This document shows, piece after piece, positions 1 through 8,011 of a stretch of DNA of 11,147 nt. Source of the stretch: Bacillota bacterium (GTDB lineage Bacteria; Bacillota; Clostridia; Lachnospirales; Lachnospiraceae). The translations under genes were made by a program, and so were the position numbers. Every line of letters starts with the position of its first letter. Positions within the stretch are counted from its first letter, which is position 1. The stretch covers positions 1 through 11,147 of the forward strand of contig JAEYWQ010000391.1 in the NCBI GenBank assembly GCA_023428885.1, read 5' to 3'. Under the pieces are notes generated by a model. It was not told the origin of the DNA. It saw only the letters and a list, made by a program, of their open reading frames with translations, and did no database searches.

Positions 1-539
1 GAAGTAGATAATCCAAGAATACCTCCTCGCTCTATGTCACCACGGAAAAACTCAAGAATAAATCGCAGGATTCCATATGAGGAGAGGTAAATCCCTAATG
101 GGCGTCCTGGCTTTGGCCTTTTCTTAATGTAGAAATATAAGGCTAGAAACAGGATAAAGTTGAAACACACTTCTGTTAATTGTGTTGGAAACCTTGCTAC
201 CCCTGCACTGTGCACTGTGTACTCCGACAAGGGAAAGACAACCGCCAAAGGGCCGTCATATTCTTTACCATAACAGCAACCTGCCAAGTGGCAGCCGATG
301 CGTCCAAACACATGAAAAAAAGGTATGACAGGAGCAAATGCATCTCCATATGACCACTGATCCATATGAAATTGTTTACAATATATCATTACTCCAGCAG
401 CAGCACCGATTAGCCCGCCATAAAAGACCCAACCTCCAAACATATATAAGAGGGAATCCCAAGGATACTTTAAGAACACATCAAAATTGCTTATGAATTT
501 CGGTACTGTTGTGATAAAGAATACTAGTTTAGCTCCAAT
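1..539 (-). pseudogene. lgt: Prolipoprotein diacylglyceryl transferase, C-terminal part, N-terminus apparently missing
   Basis: Lgt moves a diacylglyceryl group from phosphatidylglycerol to the lipobox cysteine of prelipoproteins in the cytoplasmic membrane. My translation of the minus strand is uninterrupted from about 539 to the window edge. It shows IGAKLVFFITTVPKF, GGWVFYGGLIG (family H/YGGLIG), the signature HVFGRIGCHLAGCCYG, a hydrophobic stretch ending YFYIKK, and ILRFILEFFRGD, which carries the conserved late arginine. The 3' end lies outside the window. Upstream of residue IGAKL the frame stays open to a stop at 648-650, but this part is hydrophilic (e.g. LLLKSFRKIN). It lacks the first membrane helices that normally fill about 55-60 residues, and it runs into the end of the next gene at 611. 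No ATG with a ribosome binding site precedes the conserved part; only weak TTG codons (608, 566) are available. The identity is secure. The gene is probably a 5'-deleted remnant, though an unusual short form cannot be ruled out. Confidence 0.72.
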
Positions 540-610
540 ATTAATTTTTCTGAAAGATTTTAGCAATAATTTAAGTGTTGTAGTCAGTATTTTTTGTCGA
601 ATTAACAATA

Positions 611-2836
611 TTACTTTTGCAGCAATCGAATGATAATGTCCGCTGCTTCACCTCTGGTAATCCATGCCTGTGGATTAAACTTTCCTTCAGCATCAGCATC
701 TAATAAGGTGAGCCCTTTGGCAATTGCAACATAACCAATGTAGTCTTTCTCAATCTTTGTTTCATCCATAAAGCCGGTGGTAAAGATTCCTGGAATCGAA
801 GCAATGTCTTTTAGGCCCAAAAGATATCCTATATATTTAGCGAATGTCTGTCTGCTTACATAATAATCTGAGAATATCTCTTTTCGCAAACTTTCATCAA
901 AATTCAGCCCTGCCGCTTGTGTAAATTGAATGAGATCACTTACGGCAACCTTATTATTTGGTAAGAATTTTGTCTTGCTGTATCCCAAACCAATGTCACT
1001 AAGTAATTGGATACTTCTTTGATATGGTGAGTCCTTAATATCAGTATATTCTGTGATCGTTACTGCAGTTTTCACTTCATCTCCATTATAATCGAGCTGC
1101 TTTTTGGTAAATGGAGATATTATCTTTGGGCTGATTCCCTCGATACTATATACTAAGCGAACTTCATAATCTACAGAATATGCATCCTCACTATAGTAAT
1201 AATTATCAGTTTTTGTAACACTAAGGTCATAGGTATTGATTGTATTATACTCATATACTACTTCAAAGCCGTCTAGGTTGATAAATGAATCGTACGCTTC
1301 TTGAGCAGAGATTGCTCCCTTTGGTGATTCAAACTCTACATTCTCATTCCAGCTATATCCATAGGAGTAAACTTTCCCCGTCACCTTATCTACATCACCA
1401 TAGATATAGTTATAGGTATATGGAATATCCTCATTAAAGCGGTCATAACGATATCCAAGGCCACCAACTAACTGCCTTGTATCATTATATGCTAATATAT
1501 AAGATTCAAAGGTACCAGTTAACTTCGTCTGCTTAAAGCGCTCACCATTGACAGAGTTTACAAAGGTCTCGAAAATCTCCTGGCACTTAGCCTCGGTATA
1601 AAGGTATTTATATTTTGCTAAGTCAGTAGGATTTTCGTAATCCGCCGACTTTGTATTGGCAGAAAATGACACTATTTCTCCCGTCTCTGCATTAATCCTT
1701 GCACTTGCATGGGCACGGTAAACATCATTAATAGCGTAATCTGGTTCTCTTGGATCAGCAAAACTTACATTCCAATAGTATGTTGTCTTGTTTCCTTCTT
1801 TTTTTGGAAGATAATTCACTTGCTGAGTCAGGGTTGCAGTTACTGCTTTGGCTGTGGAATCAAGAAGCAGATATTTGTTTTCAGTGATTATTGATATTGC
1901 CTTTTCTTTGGAAATTAAATCACTCATTTCTTCGATCTTATTAATTTCTTCCTGGGTTAACCCATTGCTCAGTGAGCCATCACCCTTGTCTTTGGCACTT
2001 GCACCTTCCGTACTTGTATATCTCCACTCATTTCTTGTAGTGTAAACTGTACCAGTTTTTGCGTCTACTGAAATGTAGGAAGTATTCGGTGTATAAGCTA
2101 AATAGGCCTTGGTTTTTTCTGTTCCATCCGCTAAGGTTACTACTTTATTATAATAACCTAACTCCATCTTTAAATTATCTTTTAGTATAGCAATTGCCTT
2201 ATCTCTACTTATTTCCTTCTTTGCATCAGGGATTTTTACACCAAAGATTAAATTACTGCTTAAGGAAGTTAAGCTTTTGTCCGCTGCACTTACACTAATA
2301 GTCACTGTATTGTCCGGCATTGTAATCCCATTCTCTACACGTTGATAAGTATAGTAATAGCTGTTTTCATAACTTCCGTTATACCCACTGTTTAACAATT
2401 GAAAATGGCCCTTTAAATCCGGATATATTTCTCCCAAATAGTTGAGAGCAGTTGATTCCAGCTCAGACTTTAGATACTTTAGTTGTACACTTTCCCTTTT
2501 ATTAGAATGATGATATTCGTGATAAGATATTATGTTTCCATCATTATCACAATTTACATAAATATATTTGCTTTCATCTATACTATTCCATCTTAAGTTC
2601 CATTCACCTTGACCATAATTGTAAGTGTAATAATCATAATTAAATACACTACATTCCTTTGGAATACTTATGCTCTGTTTTACCTTAAGTATTACTTTTG
2701 TTAGAGCTTCCTGCGTGTCTTGATTACCTTTCTCTTCTTTGATATCAACAAGAGTAGCTGCATTTACATTCGTAGGTACACTTGCCAATGCCATGATCAA
2801 TGCTAATGCTAACGTCACTAACTTTTTCTTTTTCAT
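611..2836 (-). CDS. Secreted PepSY/YcdB-like protein with C-terminal S-layer homology domains
   Basis: This is a 741-residue exported protein. Residues 1-26 form a signal peptide: KKKK, a hydrophobic core, then a cut near VNA|AT. The middle, about 195-400, has at least two PepSY/YcdB-like units. Each has a helix start (ISRDKAIAIL, ISKEKAISII) and then a strand ending in a DAKTGTVY or NAETGEIVSF turn. A further Tyr-rich repeat lies near GDVDKVTGKVYSYGYSWN. Residues about 594-643 (YTDIKDS...LPNNKVAVSDLIQF) and 688-741 (GKFNPQAWITRGEAADIIIRLL) match S-layer homology repeats, with a degenerate one between them. SLH repeats bind secondary cell-wall polymer, so the protein is probably held on the cell surface. 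PepSY domains are associated with restraining extracellular peptidases, but no peptidase gene lies nearby and the target is unknown. The ATG at 2836 has GGAGG six bases upstream. No hairpin terminator is visible after 611. Confidence 0.85.
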   Translation of the reverse strand: MKKKKLVTLALALIMALASVPTNVNAATLVDIKEEKGNQDTQEALTKVILKVKQSISIPKECSVFNYDYYTYNYGQGEWNLRWNSIDESKYIYVNCDNDGNIISYHEYHHSNKRESVQLKYLKSELESTALNYLGEIYPDLKGHFQLLNSGYNGSYENSYYYTYQRVENGITMPDNTVTISVSAADKSLTSLSSNLIFGVKIPDAKKEISRDKAIAILKDNLKMELGYYNKVVTLADGTEKTKAYLAYTPNTSYISVDAKTGTVYTTRNEWRYTSTEGASAKDKGDGSLSNGLTQEEINKIEEMSDLISKEKAISIITENKYLLLDSTAKAVTATLTQQVNYLPKKEGNKTTYYWNVSFADPREPDYAINDVYRAHASARINAETGEIVSFSANTKSADYENPTDLAKYKYLYTEAKCQEIFETFVNSVNGERFKQTKLTGTFESYILAYNDTRQLVGGLGYRYDRFNEDIPYTYNYIYGDVDKVTGKVYSYGYSWNENVEFESPKGAISAQEAYDSFINLDGFEVVYEYNTINTYDLSVTKTDNYYYSEDAYSVDYEVRLVYSIEGISPKIISPFTKKQLDYNGDEVKTAVTITEYTDIKDSPYQRSIQLLSDIGLGYSKTKFLPNNKVAVSDLIQFTQAAGLNFDESLRKEIFSDYYVSRQTFAKYIGYLLGLKDIASIPGIFTTGFMDETKIEKDYIGYVAIAKGLTLLDADAEGKFNPQAWITRGEAADIIIRLLQK

Positions 2837-2927
2837 CTGACACCTCCATAATAAATTCTTGGTATAAATTAGACGATGTAAAGTCCTAAAAGTTCCATAA
2901 ATGTTAAAAAAAACTTCTATGCTTTAT

Positions 2928-2955
2928 ACTATACTACTTATTGTAAATTAATCAA
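2928..2955 (-). promoter_or_regulatory. Possible sigma-A promoter of the PepSY/SLH gene
   Basis: On the minus strand, TTGATT (2950-2955) and TATAGT (2928-2933) are separated by 16 bases, about 90 bases upstream of the start at 2836. The match is moderate and the region is AT-rich, so chance is possible. Confidence 0.4.
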
Positions 2956-2975
2956 TGCGTAACCACCCCTATGCC

Positions 2976-2991
2976 ATGCACTATCGTGCAT
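2976..2991. repeat. Short palindrome in the divergent promoter region
   Basis: ATGCAC-TATC-GTGCAT has perfect 6-bp arms and a 4-bp centre. It sits between the two opposing promoters (2928-2955 minus, 3019-3047 plus), so it could be an operator for either gene. Nothing in the sequence identifies the binding protein. Confidence 0.45.
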
Positions 2992-3018
2992 AATTTTGGA
3001 ATTACCCCCCATTACCTA

Positions 3019-3047
3019 TTGAAATTATGCGGTTATTATTGTATAAT
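3019..3047 (+). promoter_or_regulatory. Sigma-A promoter of the sensor-GGDEF gene
   Basis: TTGAAA (3019-3024) and TATAAT (3042-3047) are separated by exactly 17 bases. Transcription should start near 3054, giving a leader of about 40 bases. AGGGGG (3080-3085) lies seven bases before the ATG at 3093. Confidence 0.8.
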
Positions 3048-3092
3048 TAGTCCAAACGTACTATTTTTGGGCATTTTTTAGGGGGAACTTAG

Positions 3093-5012
3093 ATGAAGAA
3101 GCAGCGAAAATTGATAGGATTAATCATAGGACAAGTGGCTGACCAATATCAGACACAACTATTGAATGGAATCTGTAATACAGCCTTTTTACATAACTAT
3201 GATGTTGCTGTCTTTTCTATGTTCGTAAAGGAATGGGCCAAGCCACTTCATCAGATGGGGCAAAAGAATATATATAACTTAATTAATTATGAACTCTTCG
3301 ATGGAATTATTATAGTCCCAGAAACGCTTAAGATTCCAGGTTTAGTCGAAGATTTATATCAAGAAATAAAAGATAAGTTTGATGGTCCGGTGATTAGTAT
3401 TGATCACGAATTAGATGGATACATGAATATAGATAACGATGACTATAGTTCCATAAAAATCCTTGTAGATCATATTGTAACAGAACACAAGGCAAAGAAT
3501 ATTGCTATTATGACCGGTCCTAAAGATCATCCACATTCAATTAGACGTTTGGATGGAATCCTACAAGCCTTGAACACCTTCCAGATTACCGTGAAGGAAG
3601 ACCAGATTTTCTATGGTGACTTTTGGTATCTCGAAGGACAAACAGTTGCCAAAGCCTTGACTTGCCTTCCAGAGTTACCTGATGCCTTAATATGTGCCAG
3701 TGATACCATGGCAATCAGTGTATGTGATGCCTTGGATGATATTGGAATCTCAGTACCACGTGATATCATTATTGTGGGTTATGATGCTATTGATACAGGA
3801 GAAATACACACTCCTAACATTACCACAATGGAATTAAAATCTGAAAAACTTGGTAAGAAGGCTATTACTGAAATAATAAAAATTCTAGAAAAAACATCAG
3901 ACATAGAAGAATGTGATACCATAGCAGAGTTGAAGATACGGGAAAGTTGTGGCTGCCATGAGAAGTACAGTATGAAGCGAACAAAAATTCCGTATACAAG
4001 CTACGATTATCAGGATTCTTTTTATAATGCTTACAATTATATGACGGAAGAACTTATGTCCATCGACGATTTAGATAGCTTATTAGAGCAGGTTTGCTAC
4101 TATACCTTCCAATTGAAAGATTTTGATAATTTCTATCTAACTTTATGTGATAACTGGGATTATGTGGGATGTAGCTATGAAGCTTCGCAAAACTATAATA
4201 ATGACCACTATACTTCTAAAATGCACCTTAAAATTACCAAGGGAAAAGAAGATAGAATCAGGAATGATTCCACATTTCCAGTATCAATTATGATACCGGC
4301 AATCTGGGAGGATCGTGATAAACCTTCGGTATTTCACTTTAATCCTTTGCATTTTTGCGACCGATGTTTTGGCTATACCGTGATTGAATATAGAAATCGT
4401 ATAGACTCTTTAGGATTATGTTTTAGAGACTGGCTACGTAATGTAGGAGTTGCTCTAGAAAACTTAAGAGTGAAGAATAATTTCATATGGTCCAATCAAC
4501 AACTAGAAGAATATGCCCAAGTGGATGGATTAACTAAGGTTTTCAACCGTAATGGATACAGTAAGTATAGTGAGACCTTTTATGAAACTGCTCTCAAGGA
4601 GGGCAAAGAGCTATTAATTATTATGGGTGATTTGAATGATCTGAAAGCAATCAACGACACTTATGGCCATTTGGAGGGAGATAATGCCATCCAGCTAACT
4701 GGTCTTGCTTTCCAACGCACTTGCAGTCAGTCAGAGAAATGCTTCCGCTATGGCGGCGATGAATTTATCCTACTGGGTGTGAATAACTATACCAAGACAG
4801 ATGTACTTCTATTCGAGAAGGGGATCCAATCCTACTTAAGAGCTTATAATGAAGTATCAGAAAAACCATATGAAGTTTCAGTCAGCATTGGTGTATGGCA
4901 TGGCTATGTAGATAGTCAACATACTTTGGAAGATTATCTTAAACTAGCAGATAAATCTATGTTTGATGTCAAAGAACGCTATCGCCAAAAAAAGAAAGCA
5001 CTCCTTTCATGA
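3093..5012 (+). CDS. LacI-type ligand-binding sensor fused to a GGDEF diguanylate cyclase
   Basis: This 639-residue protein probably makes cyclic di-GMP in response to a small ligand. Residues 6-280 read as a periplasmic-binding-protein/LacI-type fold: LIGLIIGQVADQYQTQLLNGI, FDGIIIVP, ASDTMAISVCDALDDIGISVP, IIIVGYDAID. There is no N-terminal helix-turn-helix and no signal peptide, so this is a cytoplasmic sensor and not a repressor. An SCGC motif at 285-288 closes the sensor. Residues 290-470 are a linker region I cannot assign. The GGDEF domain spans about 474-636: DGLTKVFNRNGY from 478, GDLNDLKAINDTYGH with the metal-binding Asp kept, and RYGGDEF with GGDEF at 554-558, so it looks catalytically competent. 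The RxxD product-inhibition site expected just before RYGGDEF reads SQSE, so it is absent. There are no membrane segments. The gene is monocistronic, with its own promoter upstream and a hairpin downstream. The ligand is unknown; a sugar is a guess from the fold. Confidence 0.92.
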   Translation: MKKQRKLIGLIIGQVADQYQTQLLNGICNTAFLHNYDVAVFSMFVKEWAKPLHQMGQKNIYNLINYELFDGIIIVPETLKIPGLVEDLYQEIKDKFDGPVISIDHELDGYMNIDNDDYSSIKILVDHIVTEHKAKNIAIMTGPKDHPHSIRRLDGILQALNTFQITVKEDQIFYGDFWYLEGQTVAKALTCLPELPDALICASDTMAISVCDALDDIGISVPRDIIIVGYDAIDTGEIHTPNITTMELKSEKLGKKAITEIIKILEKTSDIEECDTIAELKIRESCGCHEKYSMKRTKIPYTSYDYQDSFYNAYNYMTEELMSIDDLDSLLEQVCYYTFQLKDFDNFYLTLCDNWDYVGCSYEASQNYNNDHYTSKMHLKITKGKEDRIRNDSTFPVSIMIPAIWEDRDKPSVFHFNPLHFCDRCFGYTVIEYRNRIDSLGLCFRDWLRNVGVALENLRVKNNFIWSNQQLEEYAQVDGLTKVFNRNGYSKYSETFYETALKEGKELLIIMGDLNDLKAINDTYGHLEGDNAIQLTGLAFQRTCSQSEKCFRYGGDEFILLGVNNYTKTDVLLFEKGIQSYLRAYNEVSEKPYEVSVSIGVWHGYVDSQHTLEDYLKLADKSMFDVKERYRQKKKALLS

Positions 5013-5041
5013 ATACTGTAACCAACTTAAATGCAAAACTA

Positions 5042-5073
5042 AAACCGCTCTCTGTTATAATACAGAGAGCGGT
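5042..5073. terminator. Hairpin terminator between convergent genes
   Basis: AACCGCTCTCTGT (5042-5054) and ACAGAGAGCGGTT (5061-5073) form a perfect 13-bp stem around the 6-base loop TATAAT. It lies 30 bases past the GGDEF stop and 63 bases past the btuD stop on the other strand. The minus-strand side continues into the T-rich TTTAGTTTTG; the plus side reads CATTATTTGCG, a weaker tail. It is likely bidirectional and stronger for the btu operon. Confidence 0.85.
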
Positions 5074-5136
5074 TCATTATTTGCGTGTTTCTTTCGGTTT
5101 GCACGAAGTTTCCGTAGCTGTTTATTGTTTTATAGA

Positions 5137-5922
5137 TTAGTAGGGAACAAAATAAGTTCCTTTCCCATTTGGGTGTTGGAGAGACACAAAATCCATATCA
5201 TAAACTTTCTTTAGATTTTCTACCGTCATAATCTTATTGGTCTCACCACTTGCGATCACTTGACCATCCTTCATTAATATAATCTGTTTGCAATATTCGC
5301 ACGCTAAATTTATATCATGCAGCACAGCAATAATAGCGGTATTCTCACATTCATTCAAGAATTTTAGATGTTTCATTAATTCGATTTGATATCGTATATC
5401 CAAATGAGAAATTGGCTCATCCAACACTAGCCAAGGTGCTTGCTGTGCTATCGCACGTGCTGTAATCACACGTTGGGCTTCTCCTCCACTAAGCATGGAA
5501 AACATCTGATCCCGTAAATGATAACAAGAAGTCATCTCCATCGCCTGTTCCACGATATCTTTATCCTTCTTTGTAGAAGCTACAAATTTCTTTTGATAAG
5601 GTGCTCTTCCCATCATAACGATTTCGTATACCGTAAAGCTTGTGTCAATATTCGTGTTCTGTGGTACGAATGCAATTTGTCTCGCCAACTCTTTTCTCTT
5701 ATAATAATTTAAGTTTTTATCGTTTAATTCTATTACCCCTTGTTTTGATTCCAACAAATTTAATATATGGCGTATCAGGGAGGTTTTACCTGAACCATTT
5801 GGACCTAAGATCCCATAAAATCCACCTTTTACAAACTCTGTACATATAGAGTTTAAAATTTCTGGTCGGGACTTTGACGGCTGCCAAGTAAGTTCTTGGA
5901 TGCTTAATCGTTCTTGATGCAT
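5137..5922 (-). CDS. btuD: Vitamin B12 ABC transporter, ATP-binding protein
   Basis: This 261-residue ATPase powers cobalamin import with BtuC and BtuF on the inner face of the membrane. It has all the ABC motifs: Walker A GPNGSGKT at 40-47, Q-loop FVPQN near 85-89, signature LSGGEAQR at 144-151, Walker B WLVLDEP at 164-170, D-loop SHLD, and H-loop LHD at 201-203. The family is FecE/BtuD-like (GILGPNGSGKTSL, VMMGRAPY). The chosen start is the ATG at 5922: it overlaps the btuC stop as TAATG, and GGGAGGA lies eight bases upstream. An ATG 63 bases further up (5985) opens the same frame but lies inside btuC and has no good ribosome binding site. The overlap suggests translational coupling. The same subfamily also serves iron-siderophore and haem uptake; the upstream cobalamin riboswitch decides for B12 or a related corrinoid. 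Confidence 0.9.
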   Translation of the reverse strand: MHQERLSIQELTWQPSKSRPEILNSICTEFVKGGFYGILGPNGSGKTSLIRHILNLLESKQGVIELNDKNLNYYKRKELARQIAFVPQNTNIDTSFTVYEIVMMGRAPYQKKFVASTKKDKDIVEQAMEMTSCYHLRDQMFSMLSGGEAQRVITARAIAQQAPWLVLDEPISHLDIRYQIELMKHLKFLNECENTAIIAVLHDINLACEYCKQIILMKDGQVIASGETNKIMTVENLKKVYDMDFVSLQHPNGKGTYFVPY

Positions 5923-6968
5923 TAGATCACTCCTCCCTTCTTCTTGGCTCTGATGAGAAGGAAGATAAAATAAGGTCCCCCACACAATGCAGTAACTACT
6001 CCCACAGGAAGCTCACCCGGAGCCCGAATAGTTCTTGCAAGGGTATCACACCAAATTAGAAAGGTTGCTCCTGAAAATGCTGCCAATGGCATAAGTCGTA
6101 TATGTTTTGGACCACATAGTAAACGAACAGCATGTGGTATGATAAGTCCCACAAAGCCTATGGTACCACAAACTGATACACAAGCAGCTACTAATACGGA
6201 CGCTACAATAATCAGAACTTTTTTCACTTTAGCTGTATCTACGCCTAAGCTTTGGGCAGTTTCTTCCCCCGTTGAAATTAAATCCAAGTCTTTCGCATAA
6301 AACAAGATAATCGTGCAGCAAATTATAAAAAAGAATAAAAGATAAAGCACCTTTGTCATAGTGGCACTAGCAAAGCTACCAAGTGTCCACATATAAATCT
6401 TTTCTAGTTGCTCTCTGCGAATACTCATTAACAAAGAAATAACAGCGGTTAACATGGAGCTTATTGCTGTTCCAGTAAGAATAATATAGACCACAGATGT
6501 CTGATATCCATGACAGCTTATATTATAAACAAGCAAGACAGTAAGGACCGCTCCTACGAATGCAAAAATACCAATGGTTCCAAGTCCGAGAAAGGATAGA
6601 GAAACTCCAGATAATACTGCTATTGTCGCTCCCAGCGCAGCACCTGAGGAGACCCCTATAATTTGAGGATCTGCTAAAGGATTTCGAAATAGTCCTTGAA
6701 AACAGGCACCAACTAATGCTAAGCTGGCGCCGCTCAAACCAGACAAAAGGATTCTTGGTATTCGAATATTCCATATTATTGTTTCAAAATTAGGCTTAAT
6801 CCCCTCGATACTAACGAGATGTTTTAATATAGGAATTCTCGAGAGAATAATCTTGAAGCTTTCTATCATAGATAGAGAAGCCGAACCAATCGAAGCCGCA
6901 ATCACTATAGATGTCAGTAGCACAAAACCTAAGATAAGATGAATAAGCCATAACTTTCTTCTGTTCAT
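5922..6968 (-). CDS. btuC: Vitamin B12 ABC transporter, permease
   Basis: This 348-residue integral membrane protein of the FecCD/BtuC family forms the translocation path as a dimer. It is hydrophobic throughout, as expected for about ten helices. Family motifs are all present: IRIPRILLSGLSGASLALVG at 69-87, FRNPLADPQIIGVSSGAALG at 94-113, the ATPase-coupling segment around LGVDTAKVKK (241-250), GTIGFVGLIIPHAVRLL at 268-284, and ELPVGVVTALCGGPYFIFLL at 319-338. The length is typical. The ATG at 6968 has GAGG seven bases upstream. It lies 35 bases after the btuF stop and overlaps btuD by one base, so the three genes form one transcript. Confidence 0.92.
   Translation of the reverse strand: MNRRKLWLIHLILGFVLLTSIVIAASIGSASLSMIESFKIILSRIPILKHLVSIEGIKPNFETIIWNIRIPRILLSGLSGASLALVGACFQGLFRNPLADPQIIGVSSGAALGATIAVLSGVSLSFLGLGTIGIFAFVGAVLTVLLVYNISCHGYQTSVVYIILTGTAISSMLTAVISLLMSIRREQLEKIYMWTLGSFASATMTKVLYLLFFFIICCTIILFYAKDLDLISTGEETAQSLGVDTAKVKKVLIIVASVLVAACVSVCGTIGFVGLIIPHAVRLLCGPKHIRLMPLAAFSGATFLIWCDTLARTIRAPGELPVGVVTALCGGPYFIFLLIRAKKKGGVI
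5931..5937 (-). promoter_or_regulatory. Ribosome binding site fixing the btuD start
   Basis: GGGAGGA on the minus strand lies inside the last codons of btuC, eight bases before the ATG at 5922. It supports this start over the upstream in-frame ATG at 5985. Confidence 0.8.
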
Positions 6969-7003
6969 ACTGTAACCTCATTTCTATATTAAGCATTACA
7001 CGA

Positions 7004-7963
7004 TTAATTTGTGGAAAATGCTTCTGGATGCAAAATAGATGCAATGAAACGAATTCCCTCGATCGAACGATTACTTTGACGATCTAATAAATTATTATCA
7101 ATTGCATAAACCTGATTGTTTTTCACTGCACTTAACTCCTGATAGTTTTCCGACGCTAAGAAATCGTTATATGCAAATTCACCAATTAGTATAATTTCTG
7201 GATCCTTTTCAATTAATGTCTCCAGGGAATAAGACCATCCGCTTACATCCTTTGCAATATTATCTCCTCCTGCAAGGGTTAACATATCTCCGATAAAGGT
7301 ATCCCCGGTTGCAGTATAATCACCAGATTCTCCATATCCTACCACATAATAAACTGATTTAGCCTCTAATCCATTAACCGCATCTGCAATTTCAGTTAGA
7401 TCAGCTTTCATACTATCTACCAATGCAGCAGCTTCTTCTTCTTTTCCCAAATTAGTAGCAACAGTTGTGATCATCGCATACACGTTTTCTACCTTGGCAC
7501 TATCTTCAAGTACAAGTACTTCAATTCCTGCCTCAGCGAATTTTGCTTGGATATCTTCCGTCCATAAAGCTGAAGCTATTACTAAGTCTGGATCTAGGCT
7601 AATAACCTTTTCTATATTAGGTGTGTAAAAATCCCCGATACTTTCTACCTGTAATGCTTCTTCTGGGTAATCACAGTAATCAGTTCTACCTACTAGCATG
7701 TCACCTGCTCCAATTGCATAAATAATTTCTGTTATACTTGGAGAGAAGCTTATTATTCTCTTAACACTTTTAGTCTCGTTCACAGTTGGCTCTGCTGTCA
7801 CACTCTTGTCTTCTTCGATCGGTGTTACTGTTCCCTCTGATCCCACTGTTTCTTTACTTGTTGTATTAGTTTGATCTTTCTCACTAGCCTTACCACATGC
7901 AGTAAACGTTAGTGCAAGCATAAGTACTAATAACACCCACATAGATTTTGATTTCATATACAT
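7004..7963 (-). CDS. btuF: Cobalamin-binding lipoprotein of the B12 ABC transporter
   Basis: This 319-residue substrate-binding protein captures cobalamin or cobinamide outside the cell and delivers it to BtuC. The N-terminus is a lipoprotein signal (MKSKSMWVLLVLMLALTFTAC) with lipid attachment at Cys23. A Thr/Glu-rich linker to about residue 66 follows. The binding fold then starts with the typical VKRIISFSPSITEIIYAIGAG and VGRTDYCDYPEEA, and has PNIEKVISLDPDLVIAS and DTFIGDMLTLAGGDNIA in the two lobes. The chosen start is the ATG at 7963, five bases after GGAG. A second ATG at 7957 is possible. The frame stays open up to an ATG at 8014, but that codon lies within the riboswitch and has no ribosome binding site. 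It is first in the operon and controlled by the cobalamin riboswitch. The protein needs Lgt for lipidation; the lgt copy in this window looks broken, so another copy is expected elsewhere. Confidence 0.92.
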   Translation of the reverse strand: MYMKSKSMWVLLVLMLALTFTACGKASEKDQTNTTSKETVGSEGTVTPIEEDKSVTAEPTVNETKSVKRIISFSPSITEIIYAIGAGDMLVGRTDYCDYPEEALQVESIGDFYTPNIEKVISLDPDLVIASALWTEDIQAKFAEAGIEVLVLEDSAKVENVYAMITTVATNLGKEEEAAALVDSMKADLTEIADAVNGLEAKSVYYVVGYGESGDYTATGDTFIGDMLTLAGGDNIAKDVSGWSYSLETLIEKDPEIILIGEFAYNDFLASENYQELSAVKNNQVYAIDNNLLDRQSNRSIEGIRFIASILHPEAFSTN

Positions 7964-7968
7964 ATTGA

Positions 7969-7973
7969 CTCCT
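7969..7973 (-). promoter_or_regulatory. Ribosome binding site of btuF
   Basis: AGGAG on the minus strand, after a run of A, is five bases from the ATG at 7963. It fixes the start and is the likely target of riboswitch control. Confidence 0.75.
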
Positions 7974-7981
7974 TTTTTTCT

Positions 7982-7998
7982 ATCCCCCACCCGAGGAT
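7982..7998 (-). promoter_or_regulatory. Hairpin in the riboswitch expression platform
   Basis: In the RNA, AUCCUC and GGGGAU pair (one G-U) around the loop GGGUG, between the aptamer and the btuF ribosome binding site. No U-run follows; the next bases are AGAAAAAAAGGAG. This argues against an intrinsic terminator and for control of translation. The G-rich loop could pair with the C-rich conserved core of the aptamer, as the kissing-loop of this riboswitch class would require; that is inference. Confidence 0.5.
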
Positions 7999-8011
7999 GA
8001 ATGATTATACT

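Noticed and set aside
1709..2045. Small plus-strand open frames inside the PepSY/SLH gene
   Set aside because: They are antisense to a clear coding gene, lack ribosome binding sites and family features, and have the composition of shadow frames.
3093..3960. LacI-family transcription repressor
   Set aside because: The protein begins directly with the ligand-binding fold, with no helix-turn-helix, and continues into a GGDEF domain.
5052..5060. TGTTATAAT as an extended -10 promoter
   Set aside because: It is the loop and top of a perfect 13-bp terminator hairpin, has no good -35, and faces no plus-strand gene.
5923..5985. Longer btuD start at 5985
   Set aside because: It lies fully inside btuC in another frame, has no good ribosome binding site, and adds 21 residues not typical of the ATPase family. 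The coupled TAATG start fits better.
6523..7044. Short alternative minus-strand frames overlapping btuC
   Set aside because: They are out-of-frame shadows of btuC and the btuF-btuC junction, without start signals or recognisable protein sequence.
5137..7963. Iron-siderophore or haem transporter instead of B12
   Set aside because: The protein families are shared, but a near-consensus cobalamin riboswitch directly heads the operon, and the BtuF-like VGRTDYCDYPEEA segment agrees.
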